The position numbers and the translations under genes are program-made. A stretch of 64,000 nt of DNA, taken from Theocolax elegans (lineage: Eukaryota; Arthropoda; Insecta; Hymenoptera; Cerocephalidae). The notes beneath the pieces were generated by a model. It was not told where the DNA came from. It did not search any database and saw only the letters and a program-made list of their open reading frames with translations. Shown piece after piece: positions 36,369 through 49,600 of the stretch (positions are counted from its first letter, which is position 1; every line of letters starts with the position of its first letter). The stretch covers positions 24,660,528 to 24,724,527 of the forward strand of contig CM047426.1 of NCBI GenBank assembly GCA_026168455.1, written 5' to 3'.

Positions 36369-39300
36369 ATGGATGCCTCTCCAAACGATTATCCAAAGGT
36401 CAACAGTACCTATGAAGATGAAGAGGAAAAAAAGCATTTTCAAAGGATCGTGTCGGCATTCAAATACTACAAGTGAGTGAGTTACGCAAATTGTCTCTCA
36501 TAACCTCGATCAATCGCTTGCTTCGGTAAGATCATCATCAAAGTCGGTATTATCGGTAAACCGAAAAAATTTTCCACGTGTGGTATAGCTACTACAGACG
36601 CAATTCTACCTCACGCGTGTGTCTGAGACTGATGAAATTGCCGGATAGAGTATCGTATATACCGGCCGGTTCGATTTTTCCCTGGAACGAGAATATTGAG
36701 CGGGAGGCATATATTCTCTTTTTTTCTCTATTTTTTACTACTTCCGGTCAAAATAAATTGTTATTTTTCACAATTTTTTGTCTTTCGATCTAAATATTAT
36801 ATATTTTTTCGAATTATTATTTTTTAATTGATTAATGGTTTTAAGAACTAGTTTTTAAAAATGTACTTTTTGTTAATTATTTAAATTATTACTTGTGCAT
36901 AGTCCTTATTAAGATTTTTTGTTTTATTTATTATCACATTAATCTATACATAAGTAATTAGAACAAACTATTTTTTCTTAGAATGTCAATATTTCTAAGT
37001 TTTATCTTGTTTATATACTGACAAATAATCTTATAATATTATCAAATGTATCTGTATTAATAGAATAGCTTTAGATGTCGTGCTAAAGTTTTATGTTAGT
37101 CACATGTACCATAATTTATTGTAATGATAACTCTGATGCAAGCGATTGTGTATCCTGAATAACAATTTGCAATCAATTTATTATTAACTTACCCATTAAG
37201 ATAATTTTAAATCTTATAAATCATTTTTTTAGACCTCATTCTCTGCAACGAGTAAAAAAGACAGAGCGATATCTTCTGTCGCTTCCACCCCATCACCAGA
37301 AATTATTAAGCAAGTATAGAGAGCATCTTCTAGAGGTCAAACGATGTATCGAGAATAATGATGAGATAATCAAACTCATAATAAAAGATGTAGCACACAT
37401 TTTTGAAAATGTTACTCCAGCCAGCTCGACAACCGACAGTGTAAGACCAGTTTCTATGGTGTGTAGCATGTATTTTTTCTTGTTGTTATATTGTCAAAAC
37501 ATAATCAAATGTGCAATATGACTAAAAAGCAAATAACAAATACATCTGTATATTTCATAGAATATTCTTAAATATATGTACACCCTGTATTTCTACTTCC
37601 TTTCGGTAAAATGTCCTTTATATTTGAGTGTGACCAAATACTATAACAATACTAAAACTTTACTAACATTTCATAAACAACATTATTTTGCAGCATGTTT
37701 ACTATAAGTACTACATAATAATTTAATTGCTATTTCATTTTTTCTAAAGATAAAAAAGCAATAAAAGTAGAGAAGTAGTTTTAATTAGAATTGCTAGTTT
37801 ATAGTTTCATAATGTGTAGTTAATAATAATAATAAGTTAAATTAAAGTTTCTGTCTGTGATATATTTACAGTTATTATATATCTTACAATAAAAAATGTT
37901 TGTAATTAAATTTGTAGGCATTAACTCATCGTCCAATAATGGCTGATCAAGAAAAAGTTCAAGCTACAATCAAACAGTTGGTGAGAGATTGGAGTGTTGC
38001 AGGGAAGGAGGAAAGAAGTACCTGCTATCAACCTATTATAGATGAAATTGTGAACCAGTTTCCTGCAGAACATTGGTGTGCATAATTTTTTTCGTTGCTC
38101 GTATGTCCAATTCCATACTTTATTCACCTTCACATCTTTTGCCATAAAATAATAGATAAACAGTTCAGAAAGAAAAAGGAATGATAGATAAATTTCCAGT
38201 ACACCAGCGGAGATCCGAATACTTGTACCTGGTGCAGGACTTGGGAGACTAGCCTATGAGATCGCCAGGAGGGGCTACACTTGCCAAGGAAACGAATTCT
38301 CTCTATTTATGCTGTTTGCTTCCCACTTTGTCTTAAATAAGTAAGTTTGAATTTTAAAAACATTAATGAAATAAATATGTTTTGTATAGAAATTGTAAAA
38401 TATTCATTTATAAGTATTTAATTTTTATTTGAATTAAATTTTTATTTACACTGTTTTGCAACAGAACAGCACTTCTACAAGGTTATAAAAATTGATAATG
38501 TTATTTTTTGAATTTCTTTTTAACTTTCTTCAATCTGATTATATACTAATAAAATTATTTAGTATTACTTAAATTCTATGTACTAATTATATTTTGATAA
38601 TCTTGTTAGATGTAGAGGTGTGGAGTCTTATAAAGTTCATCCATGGGTTCATCAGTACATGAACAATTTACAACCAGAACATCAAACACAAGAAGTCTAC
38701 TTTCCAGATGTAAATCCAAGCGATTTACCAGAAAATGCACAATTTTCTATGGCAGCTGGTGATTTTTTAGAAGTATGTTTACATTTAAAATAATATTTAA
38801 GTAGTACAGGTATATAGAACACCTAGAAATAAATATAATTTTATTTTATTTTTAAATGATTCAGTAAATTTGATTGTAACATTCAATTTTACAATCTATT
38901 TAATTGTTATCATTTTCAATAAAAATATGTTACAAAAATATTAATAAAATAACGTTTAATTTTATAATTAAATATATTTTTAAAAATATTCTATTATTCA
39001 AATCTTAATGTTTATTATATAACTCCTATTTTACTTTTGTAGCACAATTTACTTTAACTGTCAACTTAATTATATTTTTAAACTGTTTTTTTATTAGGTG
39101 TATACTGAAGAAAACCATTGGGACTGCGTGGCTACGTGTTTTTTTATAGATTGTGCGAATAACGTTGTACAATTTATTGAAACTATCTATAAAATATTAA
39201 AACCTGGTGGAATCTGGATCAACCTTGGACCACTATTATACCATTTTAGTGACATGCCAATGGAAGAGTCCATTGAGCCGAGTTATAGTGAAGTGCGTGA

Positions 39301-39646
39301 CGTAATTCGAGGCCTTGGATTTCAAATAGAGGTTTGCGTTTCTATATATATTTCTTATACATTTTACATATACGTATTCATATCTATGCTCGAGTTCACG
39401 CATATTTGTTTTGTACGTTTATCTATTTAAATACTAATCTTAAATAATAATTTTTATATATTATTACAGAAAGAAGAGACGCACGTAAAAACACGATACG
39501 CTCAAAATGTTAACAGCATGTTACAGTACGAGTATAACAGCGTTTACTTTGTTTGCCAAAAACCAAAAAGGACAGCAGCTAATGCAGAGCCAATGAGTCA
39601 AACTAATGGTTCAGAAACCAATGGATTACAGGAACATGAAAACTAA
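36369..39646 (+). CDS. Carnmt1: Carnosine N-methyltransferase (CARNMT1 / UPF0586 family)
   Basis: S-adenosylmethionine-dependent enzyme that methylates carnosine-type substrates to anserine in vertebrates; the insect substrate is uncertain. Exons: 36369-36472, 37233-37440, 37918-38075, 38200-38340, 38610-38772, 39098-39331 and 39470-39646. Phases agree and give 394 residues (human CARNMT1 is 409). The start reads [11 protein letters not shown]. The N-terminal helical region has [18 protein letters not shown]; the SAM-binding motif is VPGAGLGRL at about 166-174; [19 protein letters not shown] and CFFIDCANN follow; [11 protein letters not shown] lies near the active site. The Ser/Thr/Asn-rich tail (about 365-394) looks disordered. 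The exon 2 donor could instead lie 18 bp later at a weaker GTGTGT site, adding six codons; I used GTAAGA. Confidence 0.95.
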
Positions 39647-40805
39647 TCGTTTGTGATTTGGTTGTGTTTAACTCATAAGGAAGATGGAACAATATATATT
39701 TTTCATATTTTTAACATGTTAACAATTACATTATTTTGGCATAGATAATTAAAGTTTTTAAATATTTTAATTCTTATTAAAACTCTATTTTTTAACTATT
39801 AATGAACAATATTTGTTTAAATTCTTCAAGAATTGAAAAGAATTACGTAAAATTTAATTTAATTTTGTTAAATTGAGCATTGTCTTACCATTTCCTTCAT
39901 GAGTACAATATGTGATTTAGCATAATCATTATTTTCTCATAATTGCATTGTCGATCGAGATATATAGATAAATTAAATAAATTACGTTTAATATACGACG
40001 CAACTTTCAGTGAAGTTGTATGCAAAACAAGTCCGTGCATTATTTGGCAAAAAATTGTTATTATTCTTTGCAACATAATACGGAATATAAGATTTAGTAC
40101 TAATAAATGTTTGCTCACTACACTATGTTAAAAATGATAACTTGTTACGTGAATTTAAGACAAAATTGAAGTACAAATTATGCATAATTAAATTATTGAA
40201 GACTTTACAGTATTCATGTAGTTTAAAGGAAATATGTACAAAGAAAGTATTTCATAAATGGAAATTTTGTTACATAGTTTCTTTAATTTGACTTAACCGT
40301 TTAAGATCGATGATGCATTTTCATAAGTAGTGCCTTTTATACGTTCCCATTTTAATACAAATATTTCTTTCATTAATTGTAAATTGAAATAAATATTTGT
40401 TATATGTATAATATTCTACTAAAAATATAATTAAATACATAAATTGTTTTGCAAGATCTACAAAAATATGTTTCAATTGGGCAAAACTGTCAAAATTAAA
40501 AATTTATTTATCAGACACTATGTTTTACACAAAATAATTAAGCAATTTATTTGAATATGAATTAGTAATTTACAATTTTTCTGGCCTTGAAGTTAAAATA
40601 TCTACACAGGAATGGATTCAATTTTGTGGAATTCTTCCTAGGAAAACAGTTTGCCCATAAAAAGTGCAGTATATTGAAATGTAACTTAGACTATCTGTAA
40701 TATTGTAATTAATATAATTTTATATTTAAAAGACCACTTAGAAAATTTTATTATACCTTCTCTCAATTTAATCCTTTATCTATAAAAATACACCTTATAC
40801 TTGTT
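39647..40805. other. AT-rich noncoding DNA downstream of CARNMT1
   Basis: Probably includes the CARNMT1 3' UTR. No coding frame, RNA gene or inverted repeat was recognised. Confidence 0.4.
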
Positions 40806-41190
40806 TAACGGGATGTCGGACCAAAGTTACAGGGATCTACACCATTCAACATAAGAATAGTTGGAAATATTGAATTAAGAATCTGAACATTCATTTGAGT
40901 AGTTTAAAACAAAAGCGAGAACATGGCGTTTTGATTTTTTAAGAAGAAATAAATTTGTTAATAATAATTGAATAAACAATTTTCGGTCGGTAATTATTGG
41001 CCTAAAAAGGTATGAATTTTCAACGCAAAAATCAGAATTAAATTGCAGTTTTAAAAATCTGAAAAAATTTGAGTATACTGTTCAAAACATGCCTTAGGGA
41101 ATGGAGTTCAGGAATTTTTCTAAAATTTATTCCTTTGCTTATAAAAAAAATATTAAAATTGACCATTTTCTGAATCCTATATCCCCTGAA
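40806..41190 (+). repeat. Dispersed repeat copy 2, about 385 bp
   Basis: A diverged direct copy of 33344-33730, beginning ACGGGATGTCGGACCAAAG. It lies just past the 3' end of the KTI12 gene. No coding capacity. Two copies in one 64 kb window suggest a multi-copy family. Confidence 0.7.
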
Positions 41191-41234
41191 GCATTTTAAC
41201 ATACAATTACTACTAAATTTTTATTAAAACAAAG

Positions 41235-41239
<5 letters not shown>

Positions 41240-41270
<31 letters not shown>
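41240..41270. repeat. (TA)n microsatellite
   Basis: About 31 bp of TA repeats close to the 3' end of the KTI12 gene. Confidence 0.92.
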
Positions 41271-41272
<2 letters not shown>

Positions 41273-41295
41273 TAAATAAAACAATTTCACTTGTT

Positions 41296-42456
41296 CTATA
41301 AGCTTTTATTTAAATATTGTATAAATAATGTGGGTATTTGATTTGTATCTATTTGTTGCATTTTGCTGTATGTTAAAAATTGTCTTCTTAATCTTGTTAA
41401 TTGTGGTATATTCCCTGAGCTTTCAAGTACTACATTATATTTTAAAATTTTTATATTGTTTTCTATTCCTAATTGTTTAGCTGCTACAATTTCCTAAAAA
41501 TGTAAAATCAAGTAGTTATTTTAAGATTATTAATGTGAATTAAAACTTACATTAATGATTTCTTGCGTTATTCTGTCCATTTCATATAAATAATTTGTAG
41601 CTGATAATGGAGGCTGGAAAATAAAATAATGTAATTATTTTTGTTATAAAATATAAAATTGGTATTGTAAATAAAAATTAGTTATAACTAACACATTGGG
41701 TACTCAAATTTGGTTTTGGAGCTTTAACTTCGTACAAGGAAGAATAAATTTCTTCGCACTGTAACTCATCCTCTGGATTTACCATATATAATGGAAAATC
41801 CCACCTATTTTTATTATCAGGCACCTCATATCTACAAATTTATTATTTTATCTATATTCTAATTGAAACAGTCTAAAATAATAAATATTAAACAAATTAA
41901 ACCTTAGAACTAAAGCATCAAAAATTTCTCTTGAATATTGTTTTTGAGAAGACCTTTTCTCATTCCACAGCCAAGCGTGTTCAACTGGTAAATCACATTG
42001 TACAGTGCATTGAGGTGTTTTGTATAATTTACTAATACAATAAATTTCATATCTAAATCCTTTGATATAATTACTTCCATCTATAATTAAAACATCTGTT
42101 TGATTTAAGAGACGCTGAACATTTGATTTAATGTCTCCTCTTATATGTTTTTCCTTTTTTGAATCTACAATGACAAACTTTATTATTAACAAAACAATTA
42201 AAAGCATCTGATAAAGTTTATGATTTTTTAAAGAAAATAAATATGTATATAATATAAAGAAAAATAATTGTGGCAAATATCAATTAAATTTACCTGCATA
42301 AAAAGTATTCTTATCAAATGTAGCTTTAATTATAGCTTCTTCTTCACTTAAAATCTCAACTTTTTTTCCTTTTTTAGTTTCAAAAAATTCTTTTAATTCT
42401 TTCGCTCTCGTAGTTTTACCGCTACACGGTATACCAGTCATAATAATTAAAGGCAT
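41296..42456 (-). CDS. Kti12: KTI12 homologue, Elongator-associated P-loop protein
   Basis: Partner of the Elongator complex, needed for wobble-uridine modification of tRNA; it binds nucleotide and tRNA and resembles the kinase PSTK. Minus-strand exons: 42294-42456, 41903-42164, 41693-41831, 41551-41613 and 41296-41493. Phases agree and give 274 residues, somewhat shorter than human KTI12 (354) or the yeast protein (313). The N terminus MPLIIMTGIPCSGKT contains the Walker A P-loop at about 8-15. Later landmarks are VLIIDGSNYIKGFRYEIYC (about 85-105) and RWDFPLYMV, then a basic C-terminal helix region (LTRLRRQF). All introns are short. An alternative frame reading through intron 1 on the minus strand is not used because the spliced form keeps the family sequence. 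Confidence 0.93.
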
Positions 42457-45400
42457 TATTTTTTTTATTAATTTTTTATTAATTTACTTTTATTAATAAC
42501 AATAACACATGTCAATCAACAAAAACAGTCGCATTGGTTAGGAATTAAAACCATACACATGTTTACATTGTGAATTTCGGATCAGGATCCATCAGATCAG
42601 ATGATATATGTATATATGGTTACCAACATATTTTTAATATATTTAGGGATTTTTCATTGCTTATCACGTGGTTGGGGGAAAACTAGTAAATGCGGGATAT
42701 TCAAATTATATTTCTATTGCTATTTTACTTAAACTTTAATTCACATTACGGTAAATATTCCGTATTTTATAAACTATAATATAAGTAATATTTACACAAA
42801 TGTTGTTTAAATCATTATTGAAAGAAAGGCAATAGTAATGGAAATCTTTTAAATTACATGAAAATATATTAAAATCTAAAGGGCCGAAATATGTAAAAGC
42901 TATACACTTTTACATTCCAGGCACGATTGTTAACTGCTTTAAAAAATAAACGACTATAATATTTAGAAGTTAATAAATTTTAGCTAAAAATTAAAATAAG
43001 TTTTAACTGTCAAAAGATTGACTGAATTTATCGATTGACTTGTTAACATACATAGTACACACATACAAGCATACATATATTTTCAAAAACAGTTAAAAGG
43101 TAAACAAAAGTTTTCTTTTGTGATAAACATTTCTTACATTTAAAATTTGTACGTATAATCGATATTTATTTAGATAAGGTCTAAAACCGTCTTTTTTGAA
43201 CATTTCACGCTTTTTTAACCGTTTTTTTCATTTATCAGGAAAAATATAAATGTGAGTAAAAATGTTTAAGAGAAAAAAGTTTTTTTTTATTGTGATGAAC
43301 ATTTCTTACATTTAAAATGTCTACATAATATCAATATTTATTTAGTTAATGTCTAAAAAGCTTCTTTTATTGTACATTTTAGGCTTTTTCAACTGCTTTT
43401 TTGTACTTGACTTTAAAAATATTCATCTAAGTAACAAGTGTTGTATACAAAAAAGCTTTATCTTATTAATTTACATTTGTCTTTATAAAGTAGAAAAAAC
43501 GGTTTTTGTGCACTATTTTGACAGTTTTATGCGTTTAACTTGCCAGTGTTTAGTTGTACATAAAAAGTTACAATACAAAAATTATCACATATTTTATATT
43601 AAACATTTTCTATATTTATGTTTTAGACTATTTAATTTTTTTTATATAGTGTCGTAGAAAAACGTTTTAGCGCCAAAAAAAACAGGAACGTTTATTTCTC
43701 TATTTATGTAGAAGATATCATAAAAATGTCATCCAAATGGGTTCAAAATTGGCTGAGTTATTCGATTAACTTGACTATATACATTTTCAAAAACGTTTAA
43801 AATGACTTATTTTCTGGACGAAAAATGTTTTTATCTATAAATAAACAATTATTCATGGTGTTACATTTTTCGCGATTGTGAAAATATAAGGCACTCTCGT
43901 GCAATGATCGTGCCTAAAAAGTAGAAAATCGTATAGCCTTTTGTAATGCTGATGTTTTATTAAATTGACCTAATTATTGAAAAACAATATGGAAAAATGT
44001 ATGTAAAACTATACAGAAAAAAATCAGCATTACAATATGCCAGTCTGTGATTTCTTCACTAGAAGAATAGTAATAAATTCTATTTGATTCTATTATTTTC
44101 AACTAAATAAGGATTGGTCCTTTTGCAATCGCATATGACTACATATGCTCATCCAGCTATCAACCTACTACTTGCTGGGTAGCGATAGAAATACGGACAC
44201 GTGTTGCATTTTGCGCGTATCCTAGAACTCGGTTTGCATCATGATAATCTCGATCGCAAAGAATGGGTTTATATCAATTGAGGGTGCTATCAATAAGTTG
44301 AAAGATACCAATGAAATACTTTATATACGTTATATAATACGAATTGCTAACACAATTCTACAGACAATGCTATTATATTATGTTAAATATACAGGTATAG
44401 TTAGTATTACTACTTATTTATAAAAATTAAAAAAATCTATTTTCAAGGTTATATAATCATTTAAAAATAATTCATACATATACATATACGCGATATTTAG
44501 CAAATATTTCGCTCGAATCGTAAAATCGGAAAGTTCGTTGTATACACCATATATCTATAAAACAATATTAAATGTTTAAAAAAATTATTTCCTGTAATTG
44601 TGATTTACTTCGAGTTATCATGTGTCTATCTTATATAAATCACATTTAACGAAATATTATTTTATACTTTAATAATCATCATTATAAATAAGTAATCGGA
44701 CAAAAATTAATTCGTAAACATTCAGTATCACACATAAATATATAAATATATTGACAATGAAAGCAGATCAAATTATAATATTCTCTATAAGTAGTAATAA
44801 TTTTATTAAATTAATTAAATAACAAATGTATAAATATTTTAGTATACAAATAATAAAACAATAAACTGATAAATATCGAAAAAGAAGCTTGTAATTTGTA
44901 GATAGAAAAACAAAGTAAAAAAGTGGTGGTGTAGTAAACGAGAGTACTTAAAATGTAAACACAAAGAACGCAAGACCACAGGTTTGGACTTTCGAGTCCT
45001 AAAAAAAAGTCGGCGATCGATCTCCTAGGATTTCAGGTGCGCGCTCGGCCGTACTCCCGGTATAATAATAAGACGCGTGTAACAGCCGGTTCACGCCACT
45101 GACGACGACATATGTCTGCTTGTAACATTTGTTCACCCCTGAGTTTTACCAGAATTTTCACTCGATTTACGTATACACTACTTAATTACCTTTTTATATA
45201 CAATCACTCTTTACACATAACTTTCAGATCGCTTAAGTGTTAAAATCGTGTAATCATTTTCGAGGTAAAATTTAAACTTACATTTTGTTATACATGTGGG
45301 ATGAAATACTTCGGTATTGTTATTAACATATACAAAAAATATATTTAATCATATTTGACACTATGCCTTTAAAATCTTTTCTATATCGATATTTTATTTA

Positions 45401-46300
45401 TTATTGCATATAATATTGTATAAAGTATAAGTTCATTGAAACTAACGTATTGCACGTAAAAATAAAAATAACCCCATAAATAGTTTATCTATATAGACCA
45501 GATGTACTGAAATAAGTATATTACCTAGTATATGTGAGCGTGTGCGTGCGTGTATCTGTATATGTATACTTAAATTTAGAATATATTTTTATATATCTAT
45601 ACTGAGATATACGATGCCCCTCATTATTTTGAAGATATATATATATATATATTTTATAGCATTAAAGCAAACAACTTTTTAGATAGTATATCAGTTTGTA
45701 CATTATAACAATTAATAATTAAATTCTTGTTTTGGTTCTAATTTAATCGTGTAAAACTGCATTCATTTATTTATCATATTCAATTAAGTAAATAGATCAA
45801 TAATGTTGCACCAGTTGTTTCACATTTCTATGTCAAAACGATAATTCTATTGCGTAACCATGGAAGGTACGAAGGACTGATCCAACAAAAATAGGTATTC
45901 AAAAGTGTACAATGATATGAAATTGTGCAAAAGAAAAGTGACTGAATCGAGAAATAATTACAGGGAGAAAAAAGGTAAGAGGGTAAAGTTTTGATTGATT
46001 AGTTTATTTGACTAAGAACTTTAAGGTTTATAGTATACTGAATTTTACGTATATATTCAAACAAATATTTTATTGAATTCAATAAAATTGCATTCAATGT
46101 CAGCATAATCAAAGTACCTGACGAGTAATATGCGCATACAAAAATACAATCAGACAACAAGTTTTTCATACGCAATAATAGATTATGTATAATAAAAGTA
46201 AATAAGAAATATAAATTGAATAAAAAATTAAGTCAATGACAGTCTCGAATAAAATAGTAAGTAAATAGATAAACGTAAAAAATATCACGCTATGTACGAA
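42457..46300. other. Intergenic region between KTI12 and the chitinase gene
   Basis: About 3.8 kb without a believable gene. It contains internally repeated AT-rich DNA at about 43000-43870 and two less AT-rich patches (44105-44250 and 44960-45130) that might be conserved noncoding DNA. The 102-codon frame at 43349-43657 falls inside the repeated zone and has no domain. Confidence 0.4.
43100..43430 (+). repeat. Two diverged direct repeats, period about 170 bp
   Basis: Blocks at about 43106-43230 and 43276-43410 share AACATTTCTTACATTTAAAA, ATATTTATTTAG and GTCTAAAA in the same order. A further related segment (ATTTTCAAAAAC.GTT) occurs near 43080 and 43790. This looks like an eroded satellite-like array. 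Confidence 0.5.
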
Positions 46301-46308
46301 GATACAGA

Positions 46309-46334
46309 GAGGGAGAGAGAGAGAGAGAGAGAGG
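46309..46334. repeat. (GA)n microsatellite upstream of the chitinase gene
   Basis: About 25 bp of GA repeats, roughly 310 bp before the chitinase start codon. GA tracts near insect promoters can bind GAGA-type factors; this is inference only. Confidence 0.85.
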
Positions 46335-46641
46335 AGATATCGTTAAAGTGCCAGAGAAGTCAGAGAATATAGGCGCCTCCCTTCGAAAAGTGCAGATTGT
46401 CCCGCTTCCCTCCAAACTCGGTTTTTCCCCTCTTGGACGGCGCGCACACACCCACGCGCGCGCTCTCGACGCGCTCTCTACTCGGTTGGTTTCTCTCTCT
46501 TTTCTGTCGGCGTGCTGCACGGTCAGTCCTTAACGCGCGTGCGAACCGAGTCCGCGCATCTTGCTCTTGTCCTCTATATACACTTACGTTCAACCAAACT
46601 TTTGAGATACACACATATATACATATACATACATAAACAGA
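46335..46641 (+). promoter_or_regulatory. Chitinase gene promoter and 5' UTR region
   Basis: A GC- and CG-richer island (46430-46560) directly before the chitinase ATG at 46642. The last 75 bases are AC/AT-rich (ACATACATAAACAGA), as in a 5' UTR. Frames of 60-85 codons on both strands overlap here but have no domain. Confidence 0.4.
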
Positions 46642-49600
46642 ATGTTCGGAGCACGAGCGTTCGCGCTCGCGCTTCTCCTCTCTGGAGCCTCCGCCGCGTA
46701 TACAAGTAAGTCTCCTTTCTCCGGCTTCCGTATTACAAATTACTCGATTCTCCTACTTACTTACTACCTTTATATATACTTTATTTATCATTTTTCTTTA
46801 TCACGATATGTGGGTATTAATATTTGAGGTTTAAAATCCCGATCGTCGTTGTTGTTGTTTGAGATGAGATTTTTTATTCAATTTACGTTCTCTATGGAGG
46901 ATACTTATCGTACTTTCGATTTCGTTGTACTTTCTAAAATCTCCTCGTAGATTTATCCAACGCGCTCTTTCACTTAACAAAGGACTTTTCTGTTTTAACG
47001 TTGCTTTCAGAGTACCATCTTTGTCTTTAGAATTTCCCAATTGACATTGTGTTATTGGTTTTAATATGTAGATTATATTTTTATCTGACTATATTTACCT
47101 TAAGATTTTAAAGTAACAGTGTACGAAACATCTGTTTTTATTTTGTTTCTTCTATTTTCTTTACCTATATATAGTAGATTTAAAAACGCGTTTTGTACAA
47201 ATCTAATGTGTTGTAGCTTATTTTAATTTTAAATGTAGTAGATTTTTTTTACATTTTAGTCGATGCTTATTATCGTGAAAGTAACTTTACCTGCATGAAA
47301 ATTGCAAATTAATACAATTTAATGTAAACATACATATATATACACATATACGTTTGAAGTCTATATATTTAATACATTTTAAAACATAAATTGTATTAAA
47401 TAAGTATATTGTATTTTACTCAATTAATTGAATGTTTGTTCTCTATTCCTCATAAATGTCAGTTGTGGATCACGACTAAATATGTGTACACCCAATACTG
47501 CAAAATTGGCAGCTGCAAATAAAATATTTTCAAATCGGAAGTGATGTAAGAGGGTATAAGGGGCCAAAAAAGCGGGAAATTTGATCCGAAAAAAATCGTT
47601 CGTATATAAGGCTTCTACGTGTGTCGCATCCATATATCGATTGTACAAATATTGAGTGTGTGGTATTAAAGTCTAAAAGCCATCATGAAATATTCATATC
47701 GTGATATAAGATGTATATATATATATAAATAAGTGTATATAATACACAGTATTACCGCAGCACGTCGCTAAAACGCTTAAAATCATCCCCAACTCTTTAA
47801 AAAAAAAGGACTATAGGATATATTTCTTCGCGTTAAATTAAAGTAAGAAATTATTATTTCACAATCAATACCGTTGAACTGTAATAAAATTTTACGAAAT
47901 CTATAATTGCACGGTTAAATCATGAGGTGGTTTAGCACGAATTATTAACTTTCACCGGCGAATGAAACATTAGTATAGCATTGTGTACGTACTATCTCCG
48001 TGTTCAAGATAAAAGCAAAGCAATTTATATTCTATTCGGAAAAGAGCATTTTAGTCGTTGTTGCGCTTTCACCGCACAAATATTTTGTCTTTGCAACATT
48101 CGCATTGTTGATTATATTCAACAAAGTGCAACGTACAAAAAAAAGGTACAATAGCAATACGAAATATATAATATATATATATGTCTTTAATTTATTATTT
48201 TAAGTGACAAAATTAACGAGGAACGTTACAACGTATATTATGATGGATATTATTATTATACGAATAAAAGTAGACAAACCGTAATACCTTCAGTCCGATG
48301 CAAAGATTGTAATGAAATGATTACACTTTGCTTTCGTTAGAACTCATCGACTGTAATTACGCGTATCCTAAGGTACAATCTTTATTAACAATTGTTTTTA
48401 ATACAAAGCTGAGTTATTTAATAGTTACCTTACTTCCAAATCGCGTAAAACATATACAGCAGATATATCGTCGAAAAGCAGAAAAAGTAAAAGGGTACCG
48501 TAAAACCAGTTTCCAAATAAACTAAATCCCCTAGATATATATATATATATATATACACTAATAAAAGAGGCAAAGACCTTGAAAAACTGAAAGGATATAA
48601 AGATGGGCTATATACTTACGAGATTCTTGCGCGAGACATACAAGCTAACAACACGCGACCCAACCGACTGGACGTGTATACGCGATGAAACGCACTGTAT
48701 ATAAATTTGACAGTGTTGGACAGAGATTAAATGGAAAAGAGAACGAGAATAATAATTGATTATTTAATGTATTTAGTGTTTTATACATTTCTCGATAAGT
48801 AAGAAGAAAATAGTATTATTATATAACGATTTTAGAGTATTATAATTACTGTACCTTTGTAATCGCTTAGATTCGTTCGTATGCCATTTAATCTTATTAT
48901 ACGGATATATATTCGTAAGTTCGAGCGTATGTCAAGATATAAAATTTCTATAAATTGTAGTGTCGATTTTAGTCAAAACAATGTTTCGGAGACTAAGAAG
49001 CGGTAAAAGAAATAAATAGAGACGAGTATAAGCGGCTTCGAGACGACGCGTATCGATTGTCGGTCTCGAGCGTATACCGCCTTCATCAATAATAAAACCC
49101 GCGCAAAGGGCGGCTTTTCAAGTATCGCGGAAGCTCGAAAGTTCATCGGTCTCGCGCTTATTGTTGTAGGATACGAAAGACCGAAGAGATGCCAAGACTC
49201 ACTGTCAAGAACATATCCTTATTCTCTAAATGGCTGATGGTCGACTATGTAACCTTTTGGAATAATATCAAGATTACGATAACGTTCTATAAATCGCGTG
49301 TATTTTTCAGTCTATCGAGGATTTTAGCTAGATTCTCTCTGGATTTACCGAGATTTACGAATTGTGCTGGTTTCTACAGATACGATAATGGAATTTATTT
49401 TACCAAAAGGGGAAGAATGACTTTTGTTAACAAGGATCAGGGAAGTCTCGTGTATATCTATACGCGCGATATATTAAGATATAAAATTTTTCGTGTTAAG
49501 AAAATTTAGTGATATAAAAAATAGATATTTTTTCAAGTGACTATATAATAAGTATTAATATTCTAATAAATATAACAATAATACAAATATAGAAGTGTCC

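Noticed and set aside
37441..37458. Extended CARNMT1 exon 2 using the later donor
   Set aside because: It also preserves frame, but GTAAGA at 37441 is the stronger donor; kept only as an alternative.
41848..42276. KTI12 starting inside intron 1 (142-codon minus-strand frame)
   Set aside because: The upstream exon at 42294-42456 supplies the expected N terminus and P-loop, and splicing at 42164/42294 keeps phase; the extra residues are translated intron.
43349..43657. 102-codon plus-strand frame
   Set aside because: It overlaps a repeated AT-rich tract, is Phe/Leu/Tyr-rich without a plausible topology, and has no relatives I recognise.
49189..49509. 106-codon frame in chitinase intron 1
   Set aside because: No domain, no splice or promoter support, and composition like the intron around it.
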